Assembly: GCF_030435805.1 (NCBI RefSeq)
Contig: NC_081291.1
Coordinates: 11,989,001 to 12,053,000, forward strand
Source of the DNA: Mustela lutreola
Lineage: Eukaryota > Chordata > Mammalia > Carnivora > Mustelidae
Direction: 5' to 3'
DNA: 64,000 bases
Shown here one piece after another: positions 30,661 to 40,500 of the stretch (positions are counted from its first letter, which is position 1; each line of letters opens with the position of its first letter). The notes under the pieces are model-generated. The model did not search any database. It saw only the letters and a list, made by a program, of their open reading frames with translations, and was not told where the DNA came from. The position numbers and the translations under genes are program-made.

Positions 30661-33600
30661 CAAACCGTTATGTGCGCCTGGCCTGGGATGCCAGCGCTGC
30701 GGGCTCCTTGCGAGGCCCAGGAGGGGGCCTCGCCCCTGACAGGAAATGGGCCCGAGACCGAGCGCCTGGAGGGCGGAGGGGAGGAGGAGTTGGGAAACTG
30801 GCAAACGGGCCCAGTCAGGCCAGGCTGGGACACCCTGCACCCTGGAGACCCGGGATGGAAGATGGGTAGCCACCTCCTGCAGAGGAGGGAGAGAGGCGGT
30901 GCATCAGCCACAGTGGCCACCCCCTAAACCCCCTCCCTCCTATAAACCAGTGACTGCAGTTGCGCCCACCTTAGGCAGCCCTAGGATATTGTTCCTTTTA
31001 GATGGGCGGGGAAACTGAGGCATGGAACAGTTGGGTCATTTGTCCAGAGCCAATGAAGTGACTTAAACAGCTCTTTGGACATGCTACTAATAGAGACCCC
31101 CGAGACAGGGTCAAGGGCATTGGAAATCAGAGTTGACAGATGAGAGAGTCCACCAGCAAACAAGACAAGACCTTAAGGAACTGGGAGCTGCGTGGGCCAG
31201 AAAGTCCCAGGAAGGAAGGAGTTAAAGGAGGGAGGCCAGATGACTTCAGGATCTGACCTTCTCCCCACCACCCCGTCCCTTCCCAAAGATTCCCAAGTTT
31301 CCTAGAGCAGGGAGAAGGGACAGGGGTGCCCACGCACAAACACAGACAGGAAACAGCCCAGGATGTCAAAGAAGGGAGGATGGAGCACAGCGGAGGCCCC
31401 AAGGCATTGACCATGGGGATCTGGACTGGGCTGAGAGACAGGGCTCGCTCCAGGGTGGGGGCAGAGCCTGGAAGACCAGGCAAGGGGTGGGCGGTGGGGG
31501 GAGCGCTATAGAAAAGGAGAGCTAAGGGAGGCCCGAGCACTAGTTGTCGTGCCTGCTCCTGTCTTCCGAAAGGAGCGAGGCAGCCTTCACGGTGGGTTGC
31601 GTGCTTGACCATAACTTGGACACCTAAGAAGCAGTCCCCACGCCGAGCTCTCTGATGCCTCCCTGGAGGAGGGCATTGACTCCCCCCATTTCAAAGGAGG
31701 ACACTGAGGTTCAAAGATGGAAAGCAACTTCCCCAAAGCCACCCAGTAAGAAGGGACAGGGACAGAGCTCCATGCCAGGGGTGGGAGGTAGAGTTGAGAG
31801 TGCGGGCCCCAGTCCTGGGAAACCCCACTGGACCCCTGAGGCTGAAGGGCAGAGGGACACCGTTTGGGACCCCCAGGGACGAAGTGGGGGCAGGCTGTAA
31901 GCTGGCAACCAATGAGATTGCTGGGTTGCCCCTGCCCATTCCAAACAAACATGTGGAGTGAGTGCCAGTACTGTGTGCACCCCAGCCATGGCCCCTGCTG
32001 GGGAAAGAGCCAGCAGGCTGGGGCTGCACTAGGGGCAGCAGAGGGGTAGCTGGGTCTCACTCCCCTTGCTCTCTGCCAGGCCGCCCAGCCCAGCGCCCGG
32101 AGCCCAATCCTCCAGAGCCAGAGCCCCAGGCCCCTGAAGGGTCCCAAGCTGGAGCAGAGGGGCCCCCAAGCCCTGAGGCATCTCGGAGCCCAGCTCGGGG
32201 GGCCTACCTGCAGAGCCTGGAGCCCAGCAGTCGACGATGGGTGCTGGGTGGGGCCAAGCCACCAGAAGAGGCTGCTTTGGGGGCCAGGGCACCTGGCAGC
32301 GGGGAGCCCGCAGGTGAGATCTGGTACAACCCTATCCCCGAGGAAGACTCCAGACCCCCAGCACCAGAGCCCCTGGGACCACAACCAGGCTCAGCTGAGC
32401 CAGAGGGCCCAGCCTCACAAGGTGAGCACAAGCCTCATTCCTCCAGCTCCCCAAGATGACCACAAGCCTCACCCCTATCCCAAGCCCAGGCTTCTGAACT
32501 CTGAGATCTGCTATTTCTACAGCCACAGCCCCTGCAAGCCCCCCAACCAAAGCCTCCCGCACAAAGTCCCCTGGCCCAGCTCGGCGCCTCTCCATGAAGA
32601 TGAAGAAGCTGCCTGACCTGCGGCGGCGACTGAGCCTGCGGGGCACCCGGGCTGGCAGAGAGCGTGAGCGAGCCGCCCCCGAGGGCTCCGTCATCAGTCG
32701 TTACCACCTGGACAGCAGTGTGGGGACCCCGGGACGGGCAGCAGGGGCTGGGGCCACAAGGGGACCTCGGGCCGGTTACCTCAGTGATGGGGACTCACCG
32801 GAGCGCCCAGCGGGGCCCCCATCACCCACTGCCTTCCGGCCCTATGAGGTGGGCCCATCAGCCCGAACACCCCCCGCCGCACTCTGGGGCCGCCTCAGCC
32901 TGCACTTGTATGGGCTGGGGGGTCTGCGGCCAGCACCTGGGGCCACCCCAAGAGACCTCTGCTGCCTACTGCAGGTGGATGGGGTGGCCCGGGCCCGAAC
33001 GGGGCCACTGAGGGGGGGGCCAGACTTCCTGCGGCTGGATCACACCTTCCACCTGGAACTTGAGGCTGCCCGGCTGCTGCGGGCCCTGGTGCTGGCGTGG
33101 GACCCTGGTGTCCGGCGGCACCGGCCCTGCGCCCAGGGCACTGTGCTGCTACCCACAGTCTTCCGAGGTAGGATACCTGGCTGCAAGGGAAGAGCGGTTG
33201 GCACAGGATTCAGCCCTGCCTTTCCCCCCAGAGTGTCCAGGGTGGGGGTGTGGCTCAGAGCAGGGGGGCAGGGCATAGGAGCCTGGCAGCCAGACCCCAC
33301 AGATGCCCTTGTGTCTTCAGGGTGCCAGGCCCAGCAGCTGGCCGTGCGCCTGGAGCCTCAGGGGCTGTTGTATGCCAAACTGACCCTGTCAGAGCAGCAG
33401 GAAGCACCAGGCACAACTGAGCCCCGAGTCTTTGGGCTGCCCCTGCCATTGCTGGTGGAGCGAGAAAACCCCCCGGGCCAGGTGCCCCTCATCATCCAGA
33501 AGTGTGTTGGGCAGATCGAGCGCCGAGGGCTGCGGGTGAGCCCCCTGCCCCGTCCCAGCTGGCCCTCAGACCTACATCCCAGGACACCCAGCATACAGAG

Positions 33601-36209
33601 GCCAGGCCTTCCCCACGAATACACCCTGCCTGGGACACTCCTAGGTCCAATCCCAGCTTAGACAAGGGCAGGAGGCTCCCATAGACCACAGCACCCAGCC
33701 CAGAACCCATGGGTCATCCATCCATTTAGTAATACATGGTCCCAGACCTACTGGAGCTCAGAACCTGATGGAAGAAAAGACATGATTCCAGTAACTCACA
33801 AGTGTAAAACTGGCTGGGACAAGACTGAGGCTGGGAGAGCTTGAAGCAGGACTTGATGCTGGCTGGAGTAGTCAGAAAGGGCTTCCCAGAGGAGGTGACA
33901 AGTGAGCTGAGAAGGAGGGTGGTGGGAGGACAAATGATCCAAGCAGAGGGTTTACAGGGCCAGGTTGTTCAGGCAGCCAGGTGGGGACCCCATAATGGGT
34001 GTCAGAAGAGCAGGAAGGCAGCTGGGAAAGCCACAGCCAGCCCCTCTGCCACAGCCCACTGCCACCCTCACCCAAACCTCCAACCCCAAACCACCTGGCC
34101 CCGATCAGTCTGTAGCACTGGCAAGAAGATCTCTCTCTGTCCCCACCCCCAGGTGGTGGGGCTGTACCGTCTGTGTGGCTCGGCAGCCGTGAAGAAAGAG
34201 CTTCGGGATGCCTTTGAGCGGGACAGTGCAGCCGTCTGCCTCTCTGAGGACCTGTATCCTGATATCAATGTCATCACTGGTCAGCAAGCCCCTTCTGTCC
34301 CCTGCCTGCTCCCTGTTGAAACTTCACCCGCAAGGGAGTCCCTGTGGTCCCTCTGGGACATCACCCTTTCTGTCTAGCTTTGTTTTCACTTTCCTGTGCC
34401 TGTCCTCCTCTTCCGCCTCCCAGCCCCAGCTGACCCTTCCAGCCTCAGAAGCCAGGGGTGCCCTGACCAGAGTGGGCCCTGTGTCCACAGGCATCCTCAA
34501 GGATTATCTTCGGGAGTTGCCCACCCCACTCATCACCCAGCCCCTCTATCAGGTGGTGCTGGAGGCCATGGCCCAAGGACCCCCAAGCAGGGCACCCTCC
34601 AGCACTGAGGGCACCCGTGGGCTCCTCAACTGCCTGCCAGATGTGGAGAGGGTGAGTTGGGTCTGGTGGGAGTGGGCAGGACTGAATGAGCTGACATCAG
34701 GAGAGTGTGTCACCCGCACTGAGCCCATGATGTACACTGTCACAACCCTAGAAAGTAGGTGCTATTAGCGTCCCCACTTCGTAGCTACAGAAACCTAGAC
34801 CCAGAGCAGTTAAGTGAATTGCCCAAGGTTGCACAGCCAGGATATCACAAAAATGCAGGCTCTGAATACAGGTCTGTAAGCCTACCACCAGGGAGGTTCT
34901 GGCTGTGGGATCCTGGAGAAATCCTGACCCTCTGTGCCTCAATATCCTCATAGGGTATAAACTCTAAAACGGGATTAATGCTAGCCCTGCCTAACAGACA
35001 GTGGGGAGGGTTCAAATCCAAGTTCTGCCTTTCCAAAGCTAAGTTGCCTTTGTCTTCAGTCTCCTCTCCAGCAAAATAGATCATAATACTAATATCAAAG
35101 CCTGACCTCAGCCATCAACCAGCTATGAAATCTCGAGTTTTCCCACTGTGGGCCGCCTTAGTCTCCCTTCAGGTTTGACAGGGGACCAGCTTCACCCGAT
35201 TCATGATTCCCAACCGTCTTCTCTCAGGCCACGCTGACGCTTCTCCTGGACCATCTGCGCCTCGTCTCCTCCTTCCACGCCCACAACCGCATGACCCCGC
35301 AGAACCTGGCCGTGTGCTTCGGTCCCGTGCTGCTGCCCGCGCGCCAGGCACCCGCCAGGCCCCGCATCCGCAGCTCTGGCCCCGGCCTAACCAACGCAGT
35401 GGACTTCAAGCGCCACATCGAGGTGCTGCACTACCTGCTTCAGGCCTGGCCAGGTGAGCCCGCCCCTGGCCCGCGCCGCCAATCCAGGCCAGGCCGCCGC
35501 AAGGATGCTTTCTGGGCGACCAATCAGAGTCCCAGATTTCAGGCGTGCCACGCCCCTCTCGCCTGGCCCCTTGCGTGAACGGTACCTGGTAGCCTCAGCA
35601 ACCCGTTCAGATTGAGCCAATCCGTGCTTGACGCGGTCAGAGACCCTGCCTCTCGACCTGCCCATCAGAGGGCCGGTTGCCGAAGCAACCAGTTCTAGCT
35701 CGGCCAGTGAAATCCCGATGCGGTCGCAGGTCCCGTCTCCCGCCGGGCCAATCAGGGGCCCGGTTAGCTAGGCGGCCAATCACGAGCCCCGCTCTTCCCC
35801 CGCAGATCCCCGCGGGGCCCCGGAGCCTCCCGACCTCGCCCCATACCTGCGGCCCAAACGGCAGCCGCCGCTGCACTTGCCGCTCTCCGGCCCCGAAGTG
35901 GTGGCGCGGCCCCGCGGCCGAGGCGGTCCTGAGAGCCCCCCGAGTAACCGCTACGCGGGCGACTGGAGCGTGTGCGGACGGGACTTCCTGCCGTGCGGCC
36001 GGGACTTTCTGTCCGGGCCGGACTACGACCACGTGACGGGCAGCTACAGCGAGGACGAGGACGAGGAGGCGGGCGAGCCGGCGGGCGCCGCGGACTTCGA
36101 AGACGACTTCGAGGCACCCTTCAACCCGCACCTGAACCTCAAAGACTTCGACGCCCTCATCCTGGACCTGGAGCGAGAGCTCTCCAAGCAGATCAACGTG
36201 TGCCTCTGA
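30382..36209 (+). CDS. SYDE1: synapse defective Rho GTPase-activating protein homolog 1
   Basis: Eight coding exons: 30382-30469, 32080-32421, 32523-33167, 33321-33535, 34153-34279, 34491-34651, 35228-35453, 35806-36209. All introns are GT-AG, the frame is kept, and the sum is 2,208 nt (735 residues plus TGA), equal to the human length I recall. The protein starts [19 protein letters not shown] long Pro/Ser-rich disordered region follows, with basic [11 protein letters not shown] near residue 170. A C2-like domain begins near residue 262 ([11 protein letters not shown]). The RhoGAP domain covers roughly 400-605, with the arginine finger R436 in GLYRLCG, and [11 protein letters not shown] and [14 protein letters not shown] further on. 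An acidic patch and the end LSKQINVCL close the protein. SYDE1 accelerates GTP hydrolysis by Rho-family GTPases; published roles are in trophoblast cytoskeleton and presynaptic vesicle docking. Intron 4 carries an L2 relic and intron 6 MIR relics. Coding sequence is intact. Confidence 0.97.
31000..31760 (+). repeat. MIR relics in SYDE1 intron 1
   Basis: GGGGAAACTGAGGCATGGAAC (about 31,009) and AGGACACTGAGGTTCAAAG (about 31,697) are MIR cores. The remaining intron 1 (30,470-32,079) shows no gene of its own. Confidence 0.55.
33775..33985. mobile_element. L2-type relic in SYDE1 intron 4
   Basis: GGGCTTCCCAGAGGAGGTGAC, GTGAGCTGAGAAGGAGGG and GATCCAAGCAGAGGG match a common L2-type sequence. The open frame that runs from it into exon 5 is accidental. 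Confidence 0.5.
34725..34975 (+). repeat. MIR relics in SYDE1 intron 6
   Basis: AGAAACCTAGACCCAGAGCAG, GAATTGCCCAAGGTTGCAC, then TGGAGAAATCCTGACCCTC: MIR-type sequences in two orientations. Confidence 0.6.
35479..35780 (+). promoter_or_regulatory. CCAAT-bearing degenerate tandem repeats in SYDE1 intron 7
   Basis: Five CCAAT boxes on the + strand (35479, 35520, 35617, 35748, 35776) in a CpG-rich 352-bp intron. Segments starting GACGCGGTC (35,630) and GATGCGGTC (35,717) align over about 50 bp with clear similarity at an 87-bp period, so the boxes lie in a diverged tandem repeat. NF-Y binding or internal-promoter activity is an inference. Confidence 0.55.
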
Positions 36210-37245
36210 GCCAGGCGGGGCGGGACCTCGGTCACGAAGGGCCAGACTCCTGGCAGCTGAGGCGGTGCCCCGGCGACAGAGGGGACCAGGGCCGCCCGGG
36301 CCACCGTCCCAGTTGCTGGGGATTTGCCTAGTGACCAGCCGGTTGCTGAGAATCATTCCTCGTTTCCAGTGCCCAGTGGTGGGGCACTGGTTGCGAAGGC
36401 TGGGGACTGGGTACTTTCGGGACCAGCTGCTGAGAACATCTTTTCTTAGTACCAAGGGCTTCTTCCATTGCTGCCAAAAGGCACTTCTCCCGCTTGCTGG
36501 TCTGGCCTCTCTTGCCCCCTCCCCCTTGGCCAGGGAAACACCAGTTACTGTGAGCATCACCCCGAGATGGTGAGACGACACCGCCCCCACTTCCTTCTCC
36601 CCTGCCCCTCCGCCCCCCACCCCCGTCAGTCCTATTGCTGCTGCCAACCAAATCAGTATTAGCTTTAAGCACCGCACTCTGCTGCTCCCTCCCCTGGAGG
36701 GTCCAAGGACTATCATGAGGTGCTATGTGAGGCAGGGTGGGGGGAAAGCCCCTATCCTGGGCTCTGGCTGGATAAGGGGAGCCAAGGGTCTTTAGAAAAA
36801 TAGCTGGCTTCCCCACCTTCTCTTCCGGGAAAACACCATGATTGCCTCAAACCAGGAAATGGAGTTAGCAGAGTCTGACCTTTCCCCTCCCCAGTTCTTC
36901 CTCCACATTCCTGAAAAAACTGAGCACTTACAAGACCTCCCTTTCGGAGGGCCCCACCTGAAATGTCAGGCTGGGGGCACTTTGGTACGGAACATATTTA
37001 TTGCCTCCGTGCGTGTGTGTCTGTATGTGAGGACTAGTGTGCATGGACACGTCTGGAGCAGGCATATGGGGCTCTTTCACGGACCTCTAAGGGCAAAAGA
37101 ATTTGCAGTGGCCAAGCACCCTGAAACCCCCAATAATGGAGCCTCAGCGGGCCCGAGTTCCAGCGGGAGAGTAGGCCCCCTCCTGTCTCCCCCTTTCCCT
37201 CACTTCCATCTTTGTGGACAATAAATCAATATGCACAAGTTCTGG
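36210..37245 (+). other. SYDE1 3' UTR
   Basis: From the TGA to the region after AATAAA (37,220). It contains repeated GGTTGCTGAGAATC / GCTGCTGAGAACATC-like motifs at 36,305-36,445, and a TGTGTGTCTGTATGTGAGG stretch near 37,012. No other gene seen. Confidence 0.75.
37220..37225 (+). terminator. SYDE1 poly(A) signal
   Basis: AATAAA, about 1.0 kb after the SYDE1 stop, followed by a GT-rich stretch (AGTTCTGGAATGAGTGCTGG) suited to cleavage near 37,240. Confidence 0.8.
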
Positions 37246-37278
37246 AATGAGTGCTGGAGCCACATGGACCAGAGGTGG

Positions 37279-37284
37279 TTTATT
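37279..37284 (-). terminator. ILVBL poly(A) signal
   Basis: TTTATT on the + strand, so AATAAA for ILVBL, 252 bp after its stop codon. Expected cleavage near 37,255-37,265, so the two 3' ends nearly abut. Confidence 0.8.
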
Positions 37285-37535
37285 CAGTGCACATGAGAGG
37301 AAGGGAGAAAGGGTGTGCCCACAGTGGAAAAGGCCCAGGAGCTCTCTAGTGCTGCCAGGGAACCTCTCTGAGCTCTGACCCACACCTCCCCAACCCCAGC
37401 CCCACCCTGTCTTCAGAGAGGGTTGTAGAGTCACTGGACCTGATAGGCCAGCTCCAAGGCAGGCAAGGATGAGACTCTAAACCAACTAGGCACAGTCCAG
37501 GGGTGGGAAGGCCAAGGATACTAACCCACGAGGCC

Positions 37536-40500
37536 CTACACAGCAATGGAGCCATCTCGGAAGTCCGTCCTCCCAATAAGGATGTTGACCACAACCGGGT
37601 GGCCATCTCGGCACTGCTTTTGAGCATCATGAAGCACCTCGACCACCTGATCTTCTTTCTCCCGTGAGAGCAGCAAGCCCTGGGCGCCAAGTCCTATGGC
37701 TGCCTTGTGATAATCTAAAAGGGGAAGTCAAGTCATGGTGGCAGGGACCCAGGCCACCATGCAGTCAACCCAGGAGAGGAACACATAAAACAGCTTCTCC
37801 CTCTCTCCACCCAAACCCAGCCTCTCACCAGTGTAAGCCAGGCCACAGGCCACATTGCTGCCCAGAGACGGCACCTGCTCCCGAGAAATCTGGGTCCAGC
37901 CAGCATCATTCCCGATCAAAGCAATCACTGGGATCTGCAGAGAAAGGATGAGGCCAGGCCATAGCCTTCAGCTTTAAGGCTAGCCAGAGGACAAAGACAG
38001 GGACAGGACCTTTGCCGGACAGAAGCAGCTCCCTCCCTAGCCCTGCTCACCCCTCATGACCACTCCCAGAACCCCAAGCTCTGAGCTTCCTTCAGGGCAG
38101 CTCGGTCACCTTGTGCCTGACGAAGGTATCAAATTCAATGAGGCTATAGCCAAAAGCTCCATCTCCAAACAGGCACCACACCTGAGCAGGAAACAAGGCT
38201 GGTTGAGTGGTTCACTGTTCAGAAAACAGTGTACCGCCCCCAGCCTCCAGCATCCTCACTCACCTCGGCATCCGGCCGGCACAATTTGGCCCCAAGTGCA
38301 AATCCTGCACCAACGCCCAGAGTCCCAAAGGCCCCTAGGAAAACCAAGAGCAGGTGGGTGTAAAGGGGCCTGGACAATGCAAGCTGTCCCAGGCAGAGCA
38401 GCTGTCCCAAGCTGTCCCTCCTTACCAGGATCAAGCCAGCACAGGGGGCCACGGGGCTGCACCAGGTGGGCGGCAGTGCCCACAAAGTCCCCACCATCAA
38501 CCACCAGAATTGAGTTGTCAGGCAGAGTTTCTTCCACCAGCTGCAGTACCTGCACTGGGTTCAGGTGCTGGGCTACAGGCATCAACCCCTTCTCCCTGCC
38601 ATGGAGCAGTGCACGTCAGCAGAGCCAGCAACAAAGCCTTCCAGGAAACCACAACAATACCCCCGGTCCCGGTCCCGTGTCTGCTCTACCCGGTCCCCAC
38701 CGAAAGGTCTGCTCCTTCTGCCGGTCAGCTTGCCGAAGCTCCTCTGTCCAGTCTGAGGCCCACGTCTGGCCCTTAAGGCCCTCCACCAGCTTCAACACAA
38801 AGGAGGCCGCGTCTCCTAGGGAAGGAAGAGGATACAGCTGCAGGGAAGTGGCCTCCTGCCCTTCCAGCATCAGAGGCCCAGTGACAGCAGGAATTCAATG
38901 GCAACATTCCAGAAAGAGACAAGGAGGCAGACCAAGAATGTTCCTAGGGCAAAACAGGGAAAACACACCCCAGAATCTGCCAGAACCAGGTTAGGGCAGC
39001 CAAGGTGAGGCAGAGAGCAAGGCCAGAGAAATGAAGGTTTAGGAAGCACAATGTGGGTTAGAAACCCAAGCAGCTTTACTGCCTGCTTCCTCCTTCCCCC
39101 CGCCCCCCCGCCCCCCCGCCCAGATCAGGCAGTGCTATCACTTCGGCCTCTAAAACACATCCCTCCAAACACCTCCATCAGCCAAGCATGTCTCTCTGAC
39201 CCAGACATGCAGCATGCTTGTGAACTGACTGAGAAATGGGCCAGTGTTGTCCTTTTCATGTTGGTCTTAGAAATGATCCCATGTAAGCGCAGAGAAGCAG
39301 AATTTGTCCTCCCTGTCTGTGCCCACTCCAGGCCTCAGCCTTTCTGTCCTGGCCTGGTTGAATAAGCCCCTGGCCTCCACCTGCCTCCTCTGACTCACTG
39401 CCTACCAGCTACTACAGCGGACCTTCCCGAACATGAATGTAGCAATACCACTTCTCTGCTTGACCCAAGAGGTCCGTGTAGTACCATCAATGTGTTTGGA
39501 ATGATGCCAAAGAAGAGCACATTAAGGCTATGGGAACAGACTGTAACAGGGATGGTATGGCAGGACAACAGAGGCCTCGGGGCCCAAGAGGGAGCTCTCT
39601 GTCCTCCAGGAAGCTGGCAGCATGGGAGGGTTTCCAACCAGGAGCACGATCACATGCACATTCCCAGGCCTTCCCTCTTACGCACGCCCCACTGTTTGTT
39701 CATCCAGAAGCACCCATCAGTCTGAGAGCCCGTGTCTCTGGCTGACTGGGTGCCCCTATATGTGTTGGGGCGGAAGCGGGGGGGTCCCAGGAGCTCACCC
39801 TGAACAGCTTCCTGGGGCTTCCAGAACATGTCTGAGTTAAGCAACATCTCTTTCCGGTTACGGTTGACAATGATGATCTTGCTGCTGCGGCTAAGGACAC
39901 GGCCATAAGACAGGCGGAAGTCACACACGGCTCCTGGAGTGGAGAACAGGGGTTCAGTGGCTGGACAGCCAGTATCCCACACTTTACTTAATCCACCATA
40001 GCAGACTAAATGCAAAAGGGTCCCCATTCTTCCTTTCTCCCTGTACCAGGACCGCCTGCAGCTGACTTCACAGCTCCCCACCCCTCGAATCTGTCCCCTG
40101 GCCAAGAGAGTGTGGCAGATGAAGGCAAGCGTTCCTGAGACCAAGCTTCAAGAACTGTGGCTTCTGCTGCCTCTCTCTTAAAAACCTCACTCTCCAATCC
40201 CTGCATGTTTCTCATCGCACCAAGTGAACAAGCCCAGGCTGGCCCGCTGGAAGGTGAGAAAGCTGGAGGAAAAGGCAGGGAAGAGCTAAAGAACTCAATT
40301 AGCCAGCGGAGGCCATGGCAGCTTAATCTGTAGTCCACGAAGGCCAAGTATATGCAGCAGCCCAGCCCGATCAGCCCAGATGCCTTATTGCCTCTCCAAC
40401 TACAGACTCATCAGTGAGCCCCATCAAAACCTGGAAAACTACCACCTAACCTCTAGGTGGACCTTAAGTAATGATAAATTCATTTTAAGTCACTGAGTTT

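Noticed and set aside
30117-30920. 267-codon minus-strand frame over the SYDE1 promoter and exon 1
   Set aside because: CpG-island shadow frame; low-complexity Pro/Ser/Arg.
31587-32384. 265-codon minus-strand frame opposite SYDE1 exon 2
   Set aside because: Antisense shadow of a coding exon, no independent evidence.
35637-36716. 359-codon minus-strand frame over the SYDE1 last exon
   Set aside because: GC-rich shadow of exon 8 and flanks; composition is Arg/Gly/Pro-rich with no domain.
38056-38994. 312-codon open frame on the + strand opposite ILVBL exons
   Set aside because: It spans ILVBL exons and introns antisense, has no family features, and reflects codon bias of the real gene plus chance-open introns.
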